From Akkermansiaceae bacterium (lineage in GTDB: Bacteria; Verrucomicrobiota; Verrucomicrobiia; Verrucomicrobiales; Akkermansiaceae), in NCBI GenBank assembly GCA_028293225.1, contig JAQGPE010000511.1, forward strand, positions 1 through 7,113: a stretch of 7,113 nucleotides of DNA, given 5' to 3'. The position numbers and the translations under genes are program-made. Shown here piece by piece: positions 1 to 6,399 of this stretch (positions are counted from its first letter, which is position 1; the number at the start of each line of letters is the position of its first letter). A model generated the notes under the pieces. The model saw only the letters and a list, made by a program, of their open reading frames with translations, had not been told where the DNA came from and made no database searches.

Positions 1-1913
1 TCCGGATAGGTCAGCACCGTGCCGTCCTTGGCCAGCACCGCCTTCTGGTTGCGCAGGTGGGACAGGTAGTAGCCCATCATGGGGTGCTTCGACACGGCGT
101 CCAGCAGCTGGCGGTAGGTGCCGGTCTCCTTGCTACGGAGCATGTCGTAGTAGCTGGCGGAGCCGTAGGCGCGGCCGGCCACCAGCGAATCGGTGTCGGA
201 GATGACGAAGATCTGGCTGAGCGCAAAGGCCAGGCGCTGCGGCAGCTGATCGCGGCCCGACAGGGCGGACAGCCACCAGCCGCGGCGGCGGTTGCCGCTG
301 TTCGGGTCGTAGGCGGCGGAGTAGTTGGGATCGCTGGCGGGCAGGGCGGCGCGGATTTGGATTTCCTGCTGATTGGCGGCGGTGGTGTAGGCCAGCAGGG
401 ACGGCGCGGGCAGGGCGAACTGCTCGTCGATCCAGGTGGAATAGGCCGCCAGGCGGTCGCCGTTTTTCGCCGCCACGCGGGCCTGCATGTCGGCCAGGGA
501 GGCGGGTGAGGGGCCATAGGTGGCCTGGGTCAGAAAGCGCAGGATGTCCCGGTCCAGGTCGCTGCCGGTGAGGCTGGTGATGGGGGCGGGAGCCGGTGGG
601 ACCTGGAACTCGGTGGAGCCGGCGGTGGGTTGGAAGAAGCCCTCGATCTCGCCGCTGGCGTGGGTCTCCGTGTAGATGCTGAGGTGGATGCCGCCGGTCA
701 GCAGGGCGTCGAGCAACTGTTGATCGGTGGTGAAGGTCTGCGCGGCGCGGATGCCCCAATATTCGCCGCCGTAGTTTTCGGCTGGGATGGAGACGAGGAT
801 CGAGGAGGAGCCGTCCAGCACCTGGGTCGAGGTGACCGGCGAGGCCAGATTGGAAAAGGAAACGGTGATCAGCGTGGAGTCGTTGTCGCCCTGCAGGCGG
901 ATCGTCGCCATGCCGCCGCCCAGGGACTGGACGCCGGCGGAAGCGTGCAAGTACGCCACCAATAGTCGTTGATTCTCCGGGGTCGGGGCGGCATCGGCCA
1001 GAGTCACGTCGTTGTCCAGATCACAGGCGCCGATGAGGAAATGCAGGTGGCGCGGGACCTGGGTGCGGTCGTCCGGGCTGGCATGGACGTGCAGGCTGGC
1101 GGAGTCGGCGCCGGCCGGGATCACCAGCCTTTGGACCAGGGCGGCGCCGGTGCCGTCCTTCACCGTGTAGCGGCCGGGTTCGGCGGCGGATTGCGCGGCG
1201 CCGGTGGGAGCGGCGGTCTTGACGAAGAGGGTGAAGGGATAGGTGGTGGGGCTGTTGCGGGTGTAGGTCACGACCGCGTCGGAGCCTTCCTTTTCGTAGG
1301 CGGCTGACGGCGTGGCGCCGGAGGTGATGTCCCCGGCCGCCAGCGAGTGCAGCATGGCCTGGGCGACGGCCAGGTCATTGCCGGGCGTGCCGCTGCCGAA
1401 GCTGTCGCCACTGCGGGCGTCGAAGCCGGCGAGCTGCAGCTCCGACCAGTCGTCGAGCCCGTCGCCATCGCTGTCGGCGTCGCTGATTTCCACGCGGAAA
1501 AAGCCGGCGCTGGCCGTGCGTGGCGCGGTGAAGGAGAGCGTCGCACCGGTGGCGGGGACGGGATCGCCGACGGCCGTCCAGTCGGCGGCTCCCAGCGAGG
1601 CCGCGGTGGTCAGGCGGTAGTTTTTGCCGGGCTGGGTGGCGGCTTCCAGGGTGATGTCGGCAGCGGTGAAGCTGACGATTTTCAGCGCGGGGTGGGAGAC
1701 TGCGTCAAAGGGATCGGTGCCTGCCGCGGCCTCGGCGGCGTTGGAGAAACCATCGCCGTCGGTGTCGTCCGCCGCAGCCAGGGAAGAAGCGTGGTAGCGC
1801 GCGTCCCAGATTCCGCCGAGGCCATTCGGGCCGGGTTCGAGGACTCCCGCCGCGAGGGCGGGAACTCCGCAGGCGGCGCAGAAAATCGCGGTTAGGGCGA
1901 AGTTCGGATTCAT
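1..1913 (-). CDS. Exported DUF1800 protein with TSP3-like, Calx-beta-like and CHRD-like regions (partial, 3' end off window)
   Basis: This is the first 637 codons of a gene that continues past base 1, open throughout on the minus strand. Residues 1-22 look like a signal peptide (hydrophobic core, then VPALAA), so the product is exported. Residues 49-69 hold DDTDGDGFSNAAEAAAGTDP, and 145-158 a second D-rich motif (DADSDGDGLDDW). Both resemble thrombospondin type-3/EF-hand-like calcium loops. Residues about 205-295 resemble a Calx-beta strand pattern. Residues about 310-428 resemble a CHRD domain, ending in the typical HASGEIEGFF. DUF1800 (PF08811) begins near 455: ILRFLTQATYGPSPASL, then WW at 546-547, LPQRLAFALSQIFVIS at 557-572, YYDMLRS and HPMMGYYLSHLRNQK. 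Only about 180 residues of a domain usually over 400 long are present. The family's biochemical role is unknown, although such genes often neighbour DUF1501 genes. The family call is firm; the Calx-beta and CHRD calls are by eye. No Shine-Dalgarno is visible at the ATG. Confidence 0.9.
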   Translation of the reverse strand, partial: MNPNFALTAIFCAACGVPALAAGVLEPGPNGLGGIWDARYHASSLAAADDTDGDGFSNAAEAAAGTDPFDAVSHPALKIVSFTAADITLEAATQPGKNYRLTTAASLGAADWTAVGDPVPATGATLSFTAPRTASAGFFRVEISDADSDGDGLDDWSELQLAGFDARSGDSFGSGTPGNDLAVAQAMLHSLAAGDITSGATPSAAYEKEGSDAVVTYTRNSPTTYPFTLFVKTAAPTGAAQSAAEPGRYTVKDGTGAALVQRLVIPAGADSASLHVHASPDDRTQVPRHLHFLIGACDLDNDVTLADAAPTPENQRLLVAYLHASAGVQSLGGGMATIRLQGDNDSTLITVSFSNLASPVTSTQVLDGSSSILVSIPAENYGGEYWGIRAAQTFTTDQQLLDALLTGGIHLSIYTETHASGEIEGFFQPTAGSTEFQVPPAPAPITSLTGSDLDRDILRFLTQATYGPSPASLADMQARVAAKNGDRLAAYSTWIDEQFALPAPSLLAYTTAANQQEIQIRAALPASDPNYSAAYDPNSGNRRRGWWLSALSGRDQLPQRLAFALSQIFVISDTDSLVAGRAYGSASYYDMLRSKETGTYRQLLDAVSKHPMMGYYLSHLRNQKAVLAKDGTVLTYP

Positions 1914-2005
1914 GGATTTTTAAGGTGAGCCATGACAGCAGAGCGCATTTTCCTGTTGGGATCCCGTACAAAATCGCGTGGTTTTTGCGGCAAGGTGACG
2001 GTGGG

Positions 2006-2022
2006 CCAGGATGAATTCCTGG
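2006..2022. repeat. Small perfect inverted repeat in the DUF1800 leader
   Basis: CCAGGA and TCCTGG flank the 5-base spacer TGAAT, giving a 6-bp hairpin about 90 bp before the DUF1800 start. No T-run follows on the minus strand, so it does not look like an intrinsic terminator. It could be an operator or an mRNA leader hairpin, or chance. Confidence 0.4.
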
Positions 2023-2049
2023 TCTTCAGCAGGTTCCGGAAGATCCAAT

Positions 2050-2076
2050 AAAATGAAAGACTTGCGAAAATGAAAG
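2050..2076. repeat. 10-bp direct repeat, 17-bp period
   Basis: AAAATGAAAG occurs at 2050-2059 and again at 2067-2076 (CTTTCATTTT on the transcribed minus strand). The copies lie about 140-165 bp upstream of the DUF1800 start codon. An exact 10-bp repeat at this spacing in a short gap could be a tandem protein-binding site or part of a promoter region. It is A-rich, which raises the odds of coincidence. Confidence 0.45.
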
Positions 2077-2177
2077 CAGGTCGAACAGGGTTTGGAGAAA
2101 TCGGTCGTTTCGAGACGGATTTTGGGAATGTTACGAAATAGGTAGTAGTTGAGGGTGGGACGGATCCGGTTCCTCTT

Positions 2178-2849
2178 TCATCCCGCATCTGCGGCGCTCT
2201 CGGCACCGGCCAACTTCTTCACGATGGCATCCACCGCTGCCTCCGCCGCGGCCAGGGAGGCTTCGAAGTGCGCGTCATGGGTTCCCGCGCCGCTGACCCG
2301 CACCAGGGTGAGGTCGGTCAGTCCGACGAGGGCCAGGACGGCGCGGAGCTGTGGCTCCAGGAAATCCAGCGCCGCGCCCGGCCCGCCCGGTTCGTAGCCG
2401 GTCGCTCCGGTGGAGATGATGGCGATCACCGGCTTTGACCGCAGCAGCGGGCGATACGGATTCGCCGGGTCGCCGGTGAAGCCGAAGGTGCGGCCGGAGC
2501 GGACGATCTGCTCCAGGTAGGCCTTCATCTGCGCGGGCATGCCGAAGTTGTACATCGGCACGCCCATCACGATGACATCCGCCTGCTCGATCTCGCGGAT
2601 CAGCATTTCGCTTTCGGCCAGAGCCGCCGTCATTTCCGGCGTGCGGTCTGCGGGTGGCGAATACGCGGCGGCGATCCAGGCTTCGCCCACCGGGGAGGGC
2701 GGCAGCGTGCCGGCGTCACGCTGGACGACGTCTCCACCGGGGTGGGCGGCGAGCCAGCGCTCCGTGAAGCGGGCGGCGAGGCGGCGGGTGATCGAGCGCG
2801 TGATGCGCGCGCTGGAGTGGAGAACGAGCAGGGAAGAAGAAAAATTCAT
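2178..2849 (-). CDS. azoR: FMN-dependent NADH-azoreductase / quinone reductase
   Basis: A 223-residue cytoplasmic flavodoxin-fold oxidoreductase of the AzoR family. Family members use NAD(P)H and FMN for two-electron reduction of quinones and azo compounds, avoiding semiquinone radicals. Visible motifs: the N-terminal phosphate-binding segment HSSARITRSITRRLA (residues 11-25), GVPMYNFGMPAQMKAYLEQI (96-115; the MYNF flavin loop is a family hallmark), SGRTF (118-122), IISTGATGY (144-152; flavin-contacting loop) and LRAVLALVGLTDL (168-180). The length is close to that of typical AzoR proteins. I chose the ATG at 2849 because the family's first beta strand (SLLVLHSS) follows at once; an ATG 48 bases upstream would add an unrelated Gly/Arg-rich leader. 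It lies 91 bp downstream of an HxlR regulator on the same strand, with a dyad site between, suggesting control by that regulator. Confidence 0.9.
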   Translation of the reverse strand: MNFSSSLLVLHSSARITRSITRRLAARFTERWLAAHPGGDVVQRDAGTLPPSPVGEAWIAAAYSPPADRTPEMTAALAESEMLIREIEQADVIVMGVPMYNFGMPAQMKAYLEQIVRSGRTFGFTGDPANPYRPLLRSKPVIAIISTGATGYEPGGPGAALDFLEPQLRAVLALVGLTDLTLVRVSGAGTHDAHFEASLAAAEAAVDAIVKKLAGAESAADAG

Positions 2850-2908
2850 GATGCGGCGCAAGCCTGCACCGGGCCCGGCATCCCCGCCTCGTCCCAAGTT
2901 CGTGAGCG

Positions 2909-2926
2909 GGTCACAGGAAAGTGACC
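2909..2926. promoter_or_regulatory. Candidate operator dyad before the azoR-like gene
   Basis: GGTCAC and GTGACC form a perfect 6-bp inverted repeat around AGGAAA, 59 bp before the reductase start and 14 bp after the regulator stop. A second overlapping dyad, ACAGG/CCTGT, lies at 2913-2929. No T-run follows on the minus strand, which argues against a terminator. HxlR-family dimers bind dyad sites, so this is a reasonable target for the adjacent regulator, but that is inference from position and symmetry. Confidence 0.4.
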
Positions 2927-2940
2927 TGTCCTCTCATTCG

Positions 2941-3309
2941 CTACGGCTCGAGTCGTACTTCGGCCTGCCGCGCCAGGTAGGCTCCGCCCCATTCTCCGAG
3001 CTGGTCCATCACCGCCGTCAGGGCCGCGCCGTGATCCGTCAGGGAATACTCGACCCGTGCCGGGACCTCGGCATGCACCACGCGGCGGATCACGCCATCG
3101 GCCTCCAGCTGGCGGAGCTGCACCGTCAGGGCCTGGGCGGTGACCTCGGGCATCGCCTCCTGGAGCCGGGTGAAGCGCTGGGTGCCCTGCTGCAGCGCGT
3201 GAAGGATGGAGGGCTTCCAGCGGCCGCGGATCACGTCCAGCGCGGCGCGCACCGGGCAGCGCTCGCGCAGGCCATCGAGTTTCTGTCCGTAGTCCGCCAG
3301 CTCTTTCAT
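2941..3309 (-). CDS. HxlR-family winged-helix transcriptional regulator, probable thiol redox sensor
   Basis: A 122-residue, single-domain DNA-binding protein of the HxlR family (PF01638). The hallmark is CPVRAALDVIRGRWKPSILH at residues 18-37. Next come the recognition-helix region (RFTRLQEAMPEVTAQALTVQ, 45-64), LRQLEADGVIRRVVHAEVPA (65-84) with the wing, and VEYSLTDHGAAL (86-97). Cys18 sits where YodB and HypR of Bacillus subtilis carry their N-terminal sensing cysteine, and it is the only cysteine in the protein. YodB represses azoreductase genes and is inactivated by quinones and diamide. The azoR-like gene directly downstream fits the same logic, here arranged in tandem. There is no Shine-Dalgarno. 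A candidate promoter places the transcript start at or very near the ATG. The family call is firm; the redox role is inference. Confidence 0.92.
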   Translation of the reverse strand: MKELADYGQKLDGLRERCPVRAALDVIRGRWKPSILHALQQGTQRFTRLQEAMPEVTAQALTVQLRQLEADGVIRRVVHAEVPARVEYSLTDHGAALTAVMDQLGEWGGAYLARQAEVRLEP

Positions 3310-3315
3310 ACGGCG

Positions 3316-3344
3316 AGGATAGGGCGGGAGCCGCGGCGCGCCAA
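3316..3344 (-). promoter_or_regulatory. Candidate promoter of the HxlR-family gene
   Basis: On the minus strand TTGGCG (3344-3339) and TATCCT (3321-3316) are separated by exactly 17 bases, which fits a sigma-70-type promoter with imperfect hexamers. Transcription would begin about 7 bases past the -10, that is at or near the ATG at 3309, implying a leaderless or nearly leaderless mRNA. This is consistent with the lack of a ribosome binding site. It is a by-eye match in GC-rich DNA. Confidence 0.35.
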
Positions 3345-3362
3345 TGGGATTTCAGCGGCTCC
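3327..3362. promoter_or_regulatory. 8-bp inverted repeat overlapping the regulator's promoter
   Basis: GGAGCCGC (3327-3334) and GCGGCTCC (3355-3362) are perfect inverted copies separated by 20 bp. The spacer begins with the palindrome GGCGCGCC (3335-3342). The dyad centre (about 3344) falls on the proposed -35 hexamer, so a dimer bound here would block transcription of the regulator gene. Autoregulation is an inference; the arms do not match the GGTCAC dyad before the reductase. Confidence 0.35.
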
Positions 3363-3479
3363 GTGAAAACGGGATGAACCGGAGATGAAGAGTGTGCGCG
3401 CTGTGAATCACGGCTTGCCGGGGGGAGGGTTGGCGCACTAGACCGCTCCTGTCGCCGCGCCTTTCTCCCTGCTCTCCCC

Positions 3480-3860
3480 ATGAAGCCCCGTTCCTCTGTA
3501 AAGTGGGACTGGCTGGTCCTGATGCTGCTTCTGTTCGTGGGTTTGAGCGCCTTTTGGCTCTACCAGGAGCAGCGGAAATTTCAGGAAGCTCCGGTGATCC
3601 AGGTTGACCCCCCGGTGGCTCACGATTTCGAGATCTTCTCCAAGGGCCTGGAGAAGAAATACCATGTCCGCTTTGAGCCGACCATGCCGGGAACGCTGCT
3701 GTGGTCGATCCTCGGCGAGCGGCCGCAGGTGGACCGGGCGAAGGAGGAGATCCGGGCCTGGGCGCTGGACTGTCTGAGAGTCCGCCGCGCGGCAACTCCG
3801 CCGCGCGATGGCTTGATCGAGCTCGATCCGCTGCCCTGCGTGATTTTTCATCAGGAGTAG
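3480..3860 (+). CDS. Small single-pass membrane protein of unknown function
   Basis: I do not recognise this 126-residue protein. A short basic N-terminus (MKPRSSVKWD) is followed by one strong hydrophobic segment at about 11-28 (WLVLMLLLFVGLSAFWLY), with no clear signal-peptidase site. It is best read as an anchor that leaves residues 29-126 outside the cytoplasm. The soluble part is mixed: EAPVIQVDPPVAHDFEIF (36-53), then a charged stretch, an amphipathic helix (VDRAKEEIRAWALDCLRVRR, 84-103) and a short C-terminal strand. It has two cysteines (98 and 120). GC-rich third positions and the in-phase hydrophobic segment argue it is real. It is divergent from the HxlR gene across 170 bp and lies 53 bp before the large exported protein, probably in one transcript. 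No Shine-Dalgarno precedes the ATG, only a pyrimidine-rich stretch. Confidence 0.7.
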   Translation: MKPRSSVKWDWLVLMLLLFVGLSAFWLYQEQRKFQEAPVIQVDPPVAHDFEIFSKGLEKKYHVRFEPTMPGTLLWSILGERPQVDRAKEEIRAWALDCLRVRRAATPPRDGLIELDPLPCVIFHQE

Positions 3861-3913
3861 GCGGGACAAAGGATGCGGCTGACAAAACGGCCGCCAGCAG
3901 GTTTTATCCCAGC

Positions 3914-5965
3914 ATGTCCGCTTCTCCGCCGGGAACCTTCGCCGCTGTTGTCACGGTGGCTCTCGTTGTTGCCATGGCGGCGCCGGTGCGGGCCGCGATC
4001 CCGGCCGGGCTCTTCGTCGAGCAGAGTGAAGACTGCTGCGATCCTCTGCGGCTGGAGCTGACCGCCGGTGGTGAGGCCTACCTGGCCAGGGGGCGGGATC
4101 CGGTCACAGGCACGGTGGTGGAGGAAAAGGAGGGCGCGCTGCGGCTGAACTTTCCGGCGGTTCCTGACGCCGCGGTGCGGACCTTGACCGGCGGGCCGGC
4201 CGAGTGGCGGGATCAGGCGGGCCGGTCATGGAGACGGGTGGCGCCGGGAGAGGGCGCGGAAGGCTGGACGCCCTTCGCCATCACCGTCACCGACCAGGAT
4301 GGCAAGCTCTTCGAGGGGCTGGCGTTTGACTACGAGATTACCAGTAGAGAGGGGCGCTGGCAGCCGCCGGACGTGAGGCACCTCGCCGCCAGCGGCGGTG
4401 TCTGCGCCGTCACCGCGCCGGCGGATTGCCTCATCACCATCATGCCGGCGCACCCGGATCTCAACCGCGGTTTTGGGAATGCCGTCGAAGTCCGGAGGAA
4501 AGGCGGTGAGGCCGCCACCTCCCTGCAACTGACCCGGGGGCTCACCGTGAGCGGTCGCGTGGTGGATGCCGCGACCGGCAGGCCGGTCGTGGGCGCGGTG
4601 TTGAAGCCGCTGGATTTCACCTCGCCCGGCTGGACGCCGGATGACGGGCATCAGATCGCCTCGGCAGAGGACGGCAGCTTCGTGCTGAGGGGGCTGAGCG
4701 TTTTAGGCTTTCAGGTGGAGCACCCGGATTTCGTCCTATCGCCGATGACCTGCGTCGATGAAAGCAAGGATACGATAGACATCGTAGTTCCGATGGAGCA
4801 TGGCCGGACTGCAATGGGCCGCGTCGCCGATGCGGCGGGAAAGCCGCTGGCCGGGGTGGAAGTCAGCAGTGGCGGGATGTCCATGCTGACGGACGGAGAC
4901 GGAAGTTTCTTGGCGAGAAGCGGGTTCGGAGCCGGGGAGGGCTGGGATCTCAAGCTGGACAAGCCGGGCTATGCCGAACTGAACTTCAAGGGCCGGGATT
5001 TTCCAGTCGGAGGCTTTATCCTGGCGCCCTTGCCGGAGTTGCGCGGCCGCGTAACCGGGCCGGACGGTGCGCCGGTGGGGGAATACCGGATCGTGGGCGA
5101 GCCTGAAAAGGATCCGCGCTCGTGGGAGTCCGGGGAGGCGGAGGTGCGGGACGCGGGCGGCCGCTTCACGGTCCAGCCGCGCGACGCGTCCCGGGATGGC
5201 TGGTACTGGATCGGCGTCCAGGCCGCGGGCTTCGCCCCATGGCAGGGGACGGTGGAGGCTGCCGCTCTGCTGAGCGGGGAGCTGCGTATCGTGCTCCAGC
5301 CTGGTCATACGGTGCGGGCGGACCTGGTGCGGCCCGCCGCTGCGACGGGGGATCTCACCGTCGAGTTGCGCCGGGAGGTGGCGGCCGGCCTTTCTGAAAG
5401 GCTGGATGTCCACAGGCTGGTTCTGCCGCCCGGGGAGCAGCTGGAAATCCCGCAGGTCGCCGAGGGCTACTACCTCCTTAGTATCCGCGGAACGGGTATT
5501 TCCCCCACGGTAAAGAGGGTGTCGCTGGCGGATGGCTCCGATCGCGATCTGGGCGAAATCCGCCTGGCCGGCACGGGATCGATCTCCGGCCGGGCGGCTC
5601 CCGGACAGGGCAAGGATGACCCGTCCGGTGCGGGCGACTGGGTCTTTGCCAAAGGAGCCCTTCACCCCGCGGACTACGAGAGGGTCTGGGGCGAGCGCCG
5701 TCGGGATACGCGGGAATTCCACACCGATGGGGAGGGGCGCTTCCATCTCGACGGCGTGCCGCTGGGCCGGTCCTGGATTGAATTCACCCTTCACAGAGGC
5801 TGTTTCGTGGAACGGAAAATCGGCGTGGTGGACGTGGAGGAAGGCCGGGACGCGGAGGTGAAATTCGGCGAGCCGGTGGCGAACTCCAGTCAGCTCCGTA
5901 GCAGCGCCGCAGGAGACGGTTCCCCGTCTCTGCTCCCTCCCCCTCCTCTTCCAGACGGACAGTGA
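3914..5965 (+). CDS. Large exported protein with carboxypeptidase regulatory-like repeats
   Basis: A 683-residue exported protein with no catalytic domain that I can recognise. Residues 1-27 form a signal peptide ending APVRA, with no lipobox cysteine. Residues 28-205 are a beta-rich region with a CC pair at 41-42. Then come repeats of the carboxypeptidase regulatory-like / CNA-B-like beta-sandwich pattern, each opening with a GRV strand and containing a DG-F turn: about 209-295 (VSGRVVDAATGRPVVGAVL, EDGSFVLRGL), 297-372 (MGRVADAAGKPLAGVEV, DGDGSFLA), 375-460 (LRGRVTGPDGAPVGEYRIV, AGGRFTV), a divergent unit near 465-550, and 553-650 (SISGRAAPG, DGEGRFHLDGVPLG). A proline-rich tail ends the protein. 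Such domains usually act in extracellular binding or structure. The open frame extends upstream to 3701, but that part lies inside the preceding gene, so I chose the ATG that begins the signal peptide. A CAGG 12 bases upstream is at best a weak ribosome site. Confidence 0.88.
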   Translation: MSASPPGTFAAVVTVALVVAMAAPVRAAIPAGLFVEQSEDCCDPLRLELTAGGEAYLARGRDPVTGTVVEEKEGALRLNFPAVPDAAVRTLTGGPAEWRDQAGRSWRRVAPGEGAEGWTPFAITVTDQDGKLFEGLAFDYEITSREGRWQPPDVRHLAASGGVCAVTAPADCLITIMPAHPDLNRGFGNAVEVRRKGGEAATSLQLTRGLTVSGRVVDAATGRPVVGAVLKPLDFTSPGWTPDDGHQIASAEDGSFVLRGLSVLGFQVEHPDFVLSPMTCVDESKDTIDIVVPMEHGRTAMGRVADAAGKPLAGVEVSSGGMSMLTDGDGSFLARSGFGAGEGWDLKLDKPGYAELNFKGRDFPVGGFILAPLPELRGRVTGPDGAPVGEYRIVGEPEKDPRSWESGEAEVRDAGGRFTVQPRDASRDGWYWIGVQAAGFAPWQGTVEAAALLSGELRIVLQPGHTVRADLVRPAAATGDLTVELRREVAAGLSERLDVHRLVLPPGEQLEIPQVAEGYYLLSIRGTGISPTVKRVSLADGSDRDLGEIRLAGTGSISGRAAPGQGKDDPSGAGDWVFAKGALHPADYERVWGERRRDTREFHTDGEGRFHLDGVPLGRSWIEFTLHRGCFVERKIGVVDVEEGRDAEVKFGEPVANSSQLRSSAAGDGSPSLLPPPPLPDGQ

Positions 5966-5973
5966 GGATGAAG

Positions 5974-6042
5974 CCGGCACATGCAGGAACGGCAGATCTT
6001 ATCCTCCATGCCTGCTCTTCTGCACATGCCGTTCGCTGCCGG
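5974..6042. repeat. Nested inverted repeat between convergent genes (possible bidirectional terminator)
   Basis: Just after the beta-repeat gene, GAACGGCA (5987-5994) and TGCCGTTC (6027-6034) are perfect inverted copies. They are nested inside CCGGCA (5974-5979) and TGCCGG (6037-6042). GCACATGC also occurs twice in direct orientation (5977-5984 and 6022-6029). The hairpin would have a 32-base apical loop and an asymmetric internal loop (7 versus 2 bases). Its place between convergent stop codons (5965 and 6067) suggests a shared transcription-end structure, but no T-run follows on either strand. An extragenic repeat unit is the alternative. Confidence 0.45.
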
Positions 6043-6066
6043 TGATGCTGGACTTCCTGATGCGCC

Positions 6067-6399
6067 TCACTTCGTCCGCTCTTCCTTGCCCAGAGCGACG
6101 AACCACGCCAAGTCGACCAGCAGGGCGATGCCGTAGGCGGCGAAGAGCAGGGCGTAGCTGGATGGCATGCTGACGAAGAAATAGATGACCGCGGAGAGCA
6201 GCAGCACGGCCATGAAGATCAGCGCCTGCCGGGTGAGTCGCTCCGGCCGCCGGATCAGCGCGATCGGGTAGACCACTGCAAACAGCAGGCCCGGGATCAG
6301 CTTGGCCTCCTGCATGCCCTTGCCCGGCTCGGGCAGCGTGAACAGCAGGCCGAGCAGGACGCCGGCGAAGATGGCGAGGAATTTGCGAAGCGGGGACAT
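6067..6399 (-). CDS. Small four-helix integral membrane protein of unknown function
   Basis: I do not recognise a family for this 110-residue protein. It is mostly hydrophobic, with four likely membrane segments at about 6-21 (KFLAIFAGVLLGLLF), 33-49 (KLIPGLLFAVVYPIALI), 58-77 (QALIFMAVLLLSAVIYFFV) and 81-103 (YALLFAAYGIALLVDLAWFV). The loop IRRPERLTRQ between helices 2 and 3 is basic, and the C-terminus is charged (KEERTK). With both ends and this loop positive, the cytoplasmic side likely holds the termini and the 2-3 loop. It converges on the beta-repeat gene 101 bp away and appears monocistronic. No Shine-Dalgarno precedes the ATG. A plus-strand frame crossing its start (6302-6532) is weaker and lacks any recognisable feature. 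Confidence 0.72.
   Translation of the reverse strand: MSPLRKFLAIFAGVLLGLLFTLPEPGKGMQEAKLIPGLLFAVVYPIALIRRPERLTRQALIFMAVLLLSAVIYFFVSMPSSYALLFAAYGIALLVDLAWFVALGKEERTK

Larger units (their letters stand above)
1914..2177. other. A+T-enriched intergenic leader of the DUF1800 gene
   Basis: This 264-bp gap lies between the azoR-like gene and the DUF1800 gene, both on the minus strand. It is clearly richer in A+T than the flanking genes. A 98-codon minus-strand reading frame covers it, but its composition is unlike the neighbouring genes, it runs back into the reductase gene and it matches no family I know, so I treat the gap as noncoding. It contains a direct repeat and a small hairpin, listed separately. 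I could not identify a promoter hexamer pair with confidence. The length suggests the DUF1800 gene has its own promoter, and no oligo-T-terminated hairpin is visible after the reductase. Confidence 0.6.

Noticed and set aside
133..759. A 208-codon minus-strand frame and a 150-codon plus-strand frame (57-509)
   Set aside because: Both overlap the DUF1800 coding region, whose frame carries clear family motifs; the alternatives are low-complexity Ala/Gly/Arg/Pro sequences.
2098..2122. An imperfect dyad (AAATC...GATTT) downstream of the azoR-like gene, considered as a terminator
   Set aside because: The stem is only 5 bp, A/T-rich and has no following T-run; the inner symmetry needs a wobble pair.
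1910..2206. A 98-codon minus-strand frame filling the DUF1800-azoR gap and overlapping the DUF1800 start as ATGA
   Set aside because: The ATGA overlap looked like translational coupling, but the frame begins inside the reductase gene, its base composition differs from the real genes, and the product resembles nothing I know.
3415..3444. A TTGCCG-N18-TAGACC match before the 126-aa gene
   Set aside because: The -10 matches the consensus at only three positions and the spacer is long, so it was too weak to annotate as a promoter.
2846..3481. A 211-codon minus-strand frame over the HxlR gene, and plus-strand frame 2539-3366
   Set aside because: Both are alternative-frame readings of the HxlR and azoR genes, which have unambiguous family motifs.
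3701..3913. A 71-codon N-terminal extension of the beta-repeat protein
   Set aside because: It overlaps the 126-aa gene out of frame and would bury the signal peptide that begins at 3914.
4736..5980. A 414-codon open frame on the minus strand
   Set aside because: It lies wholly antisense to the beta-repeat gene, has no recognisable domain, and is Arg/Pro/Ala/His-rich as expected for the opposite strand of GC-rich coding DNA.
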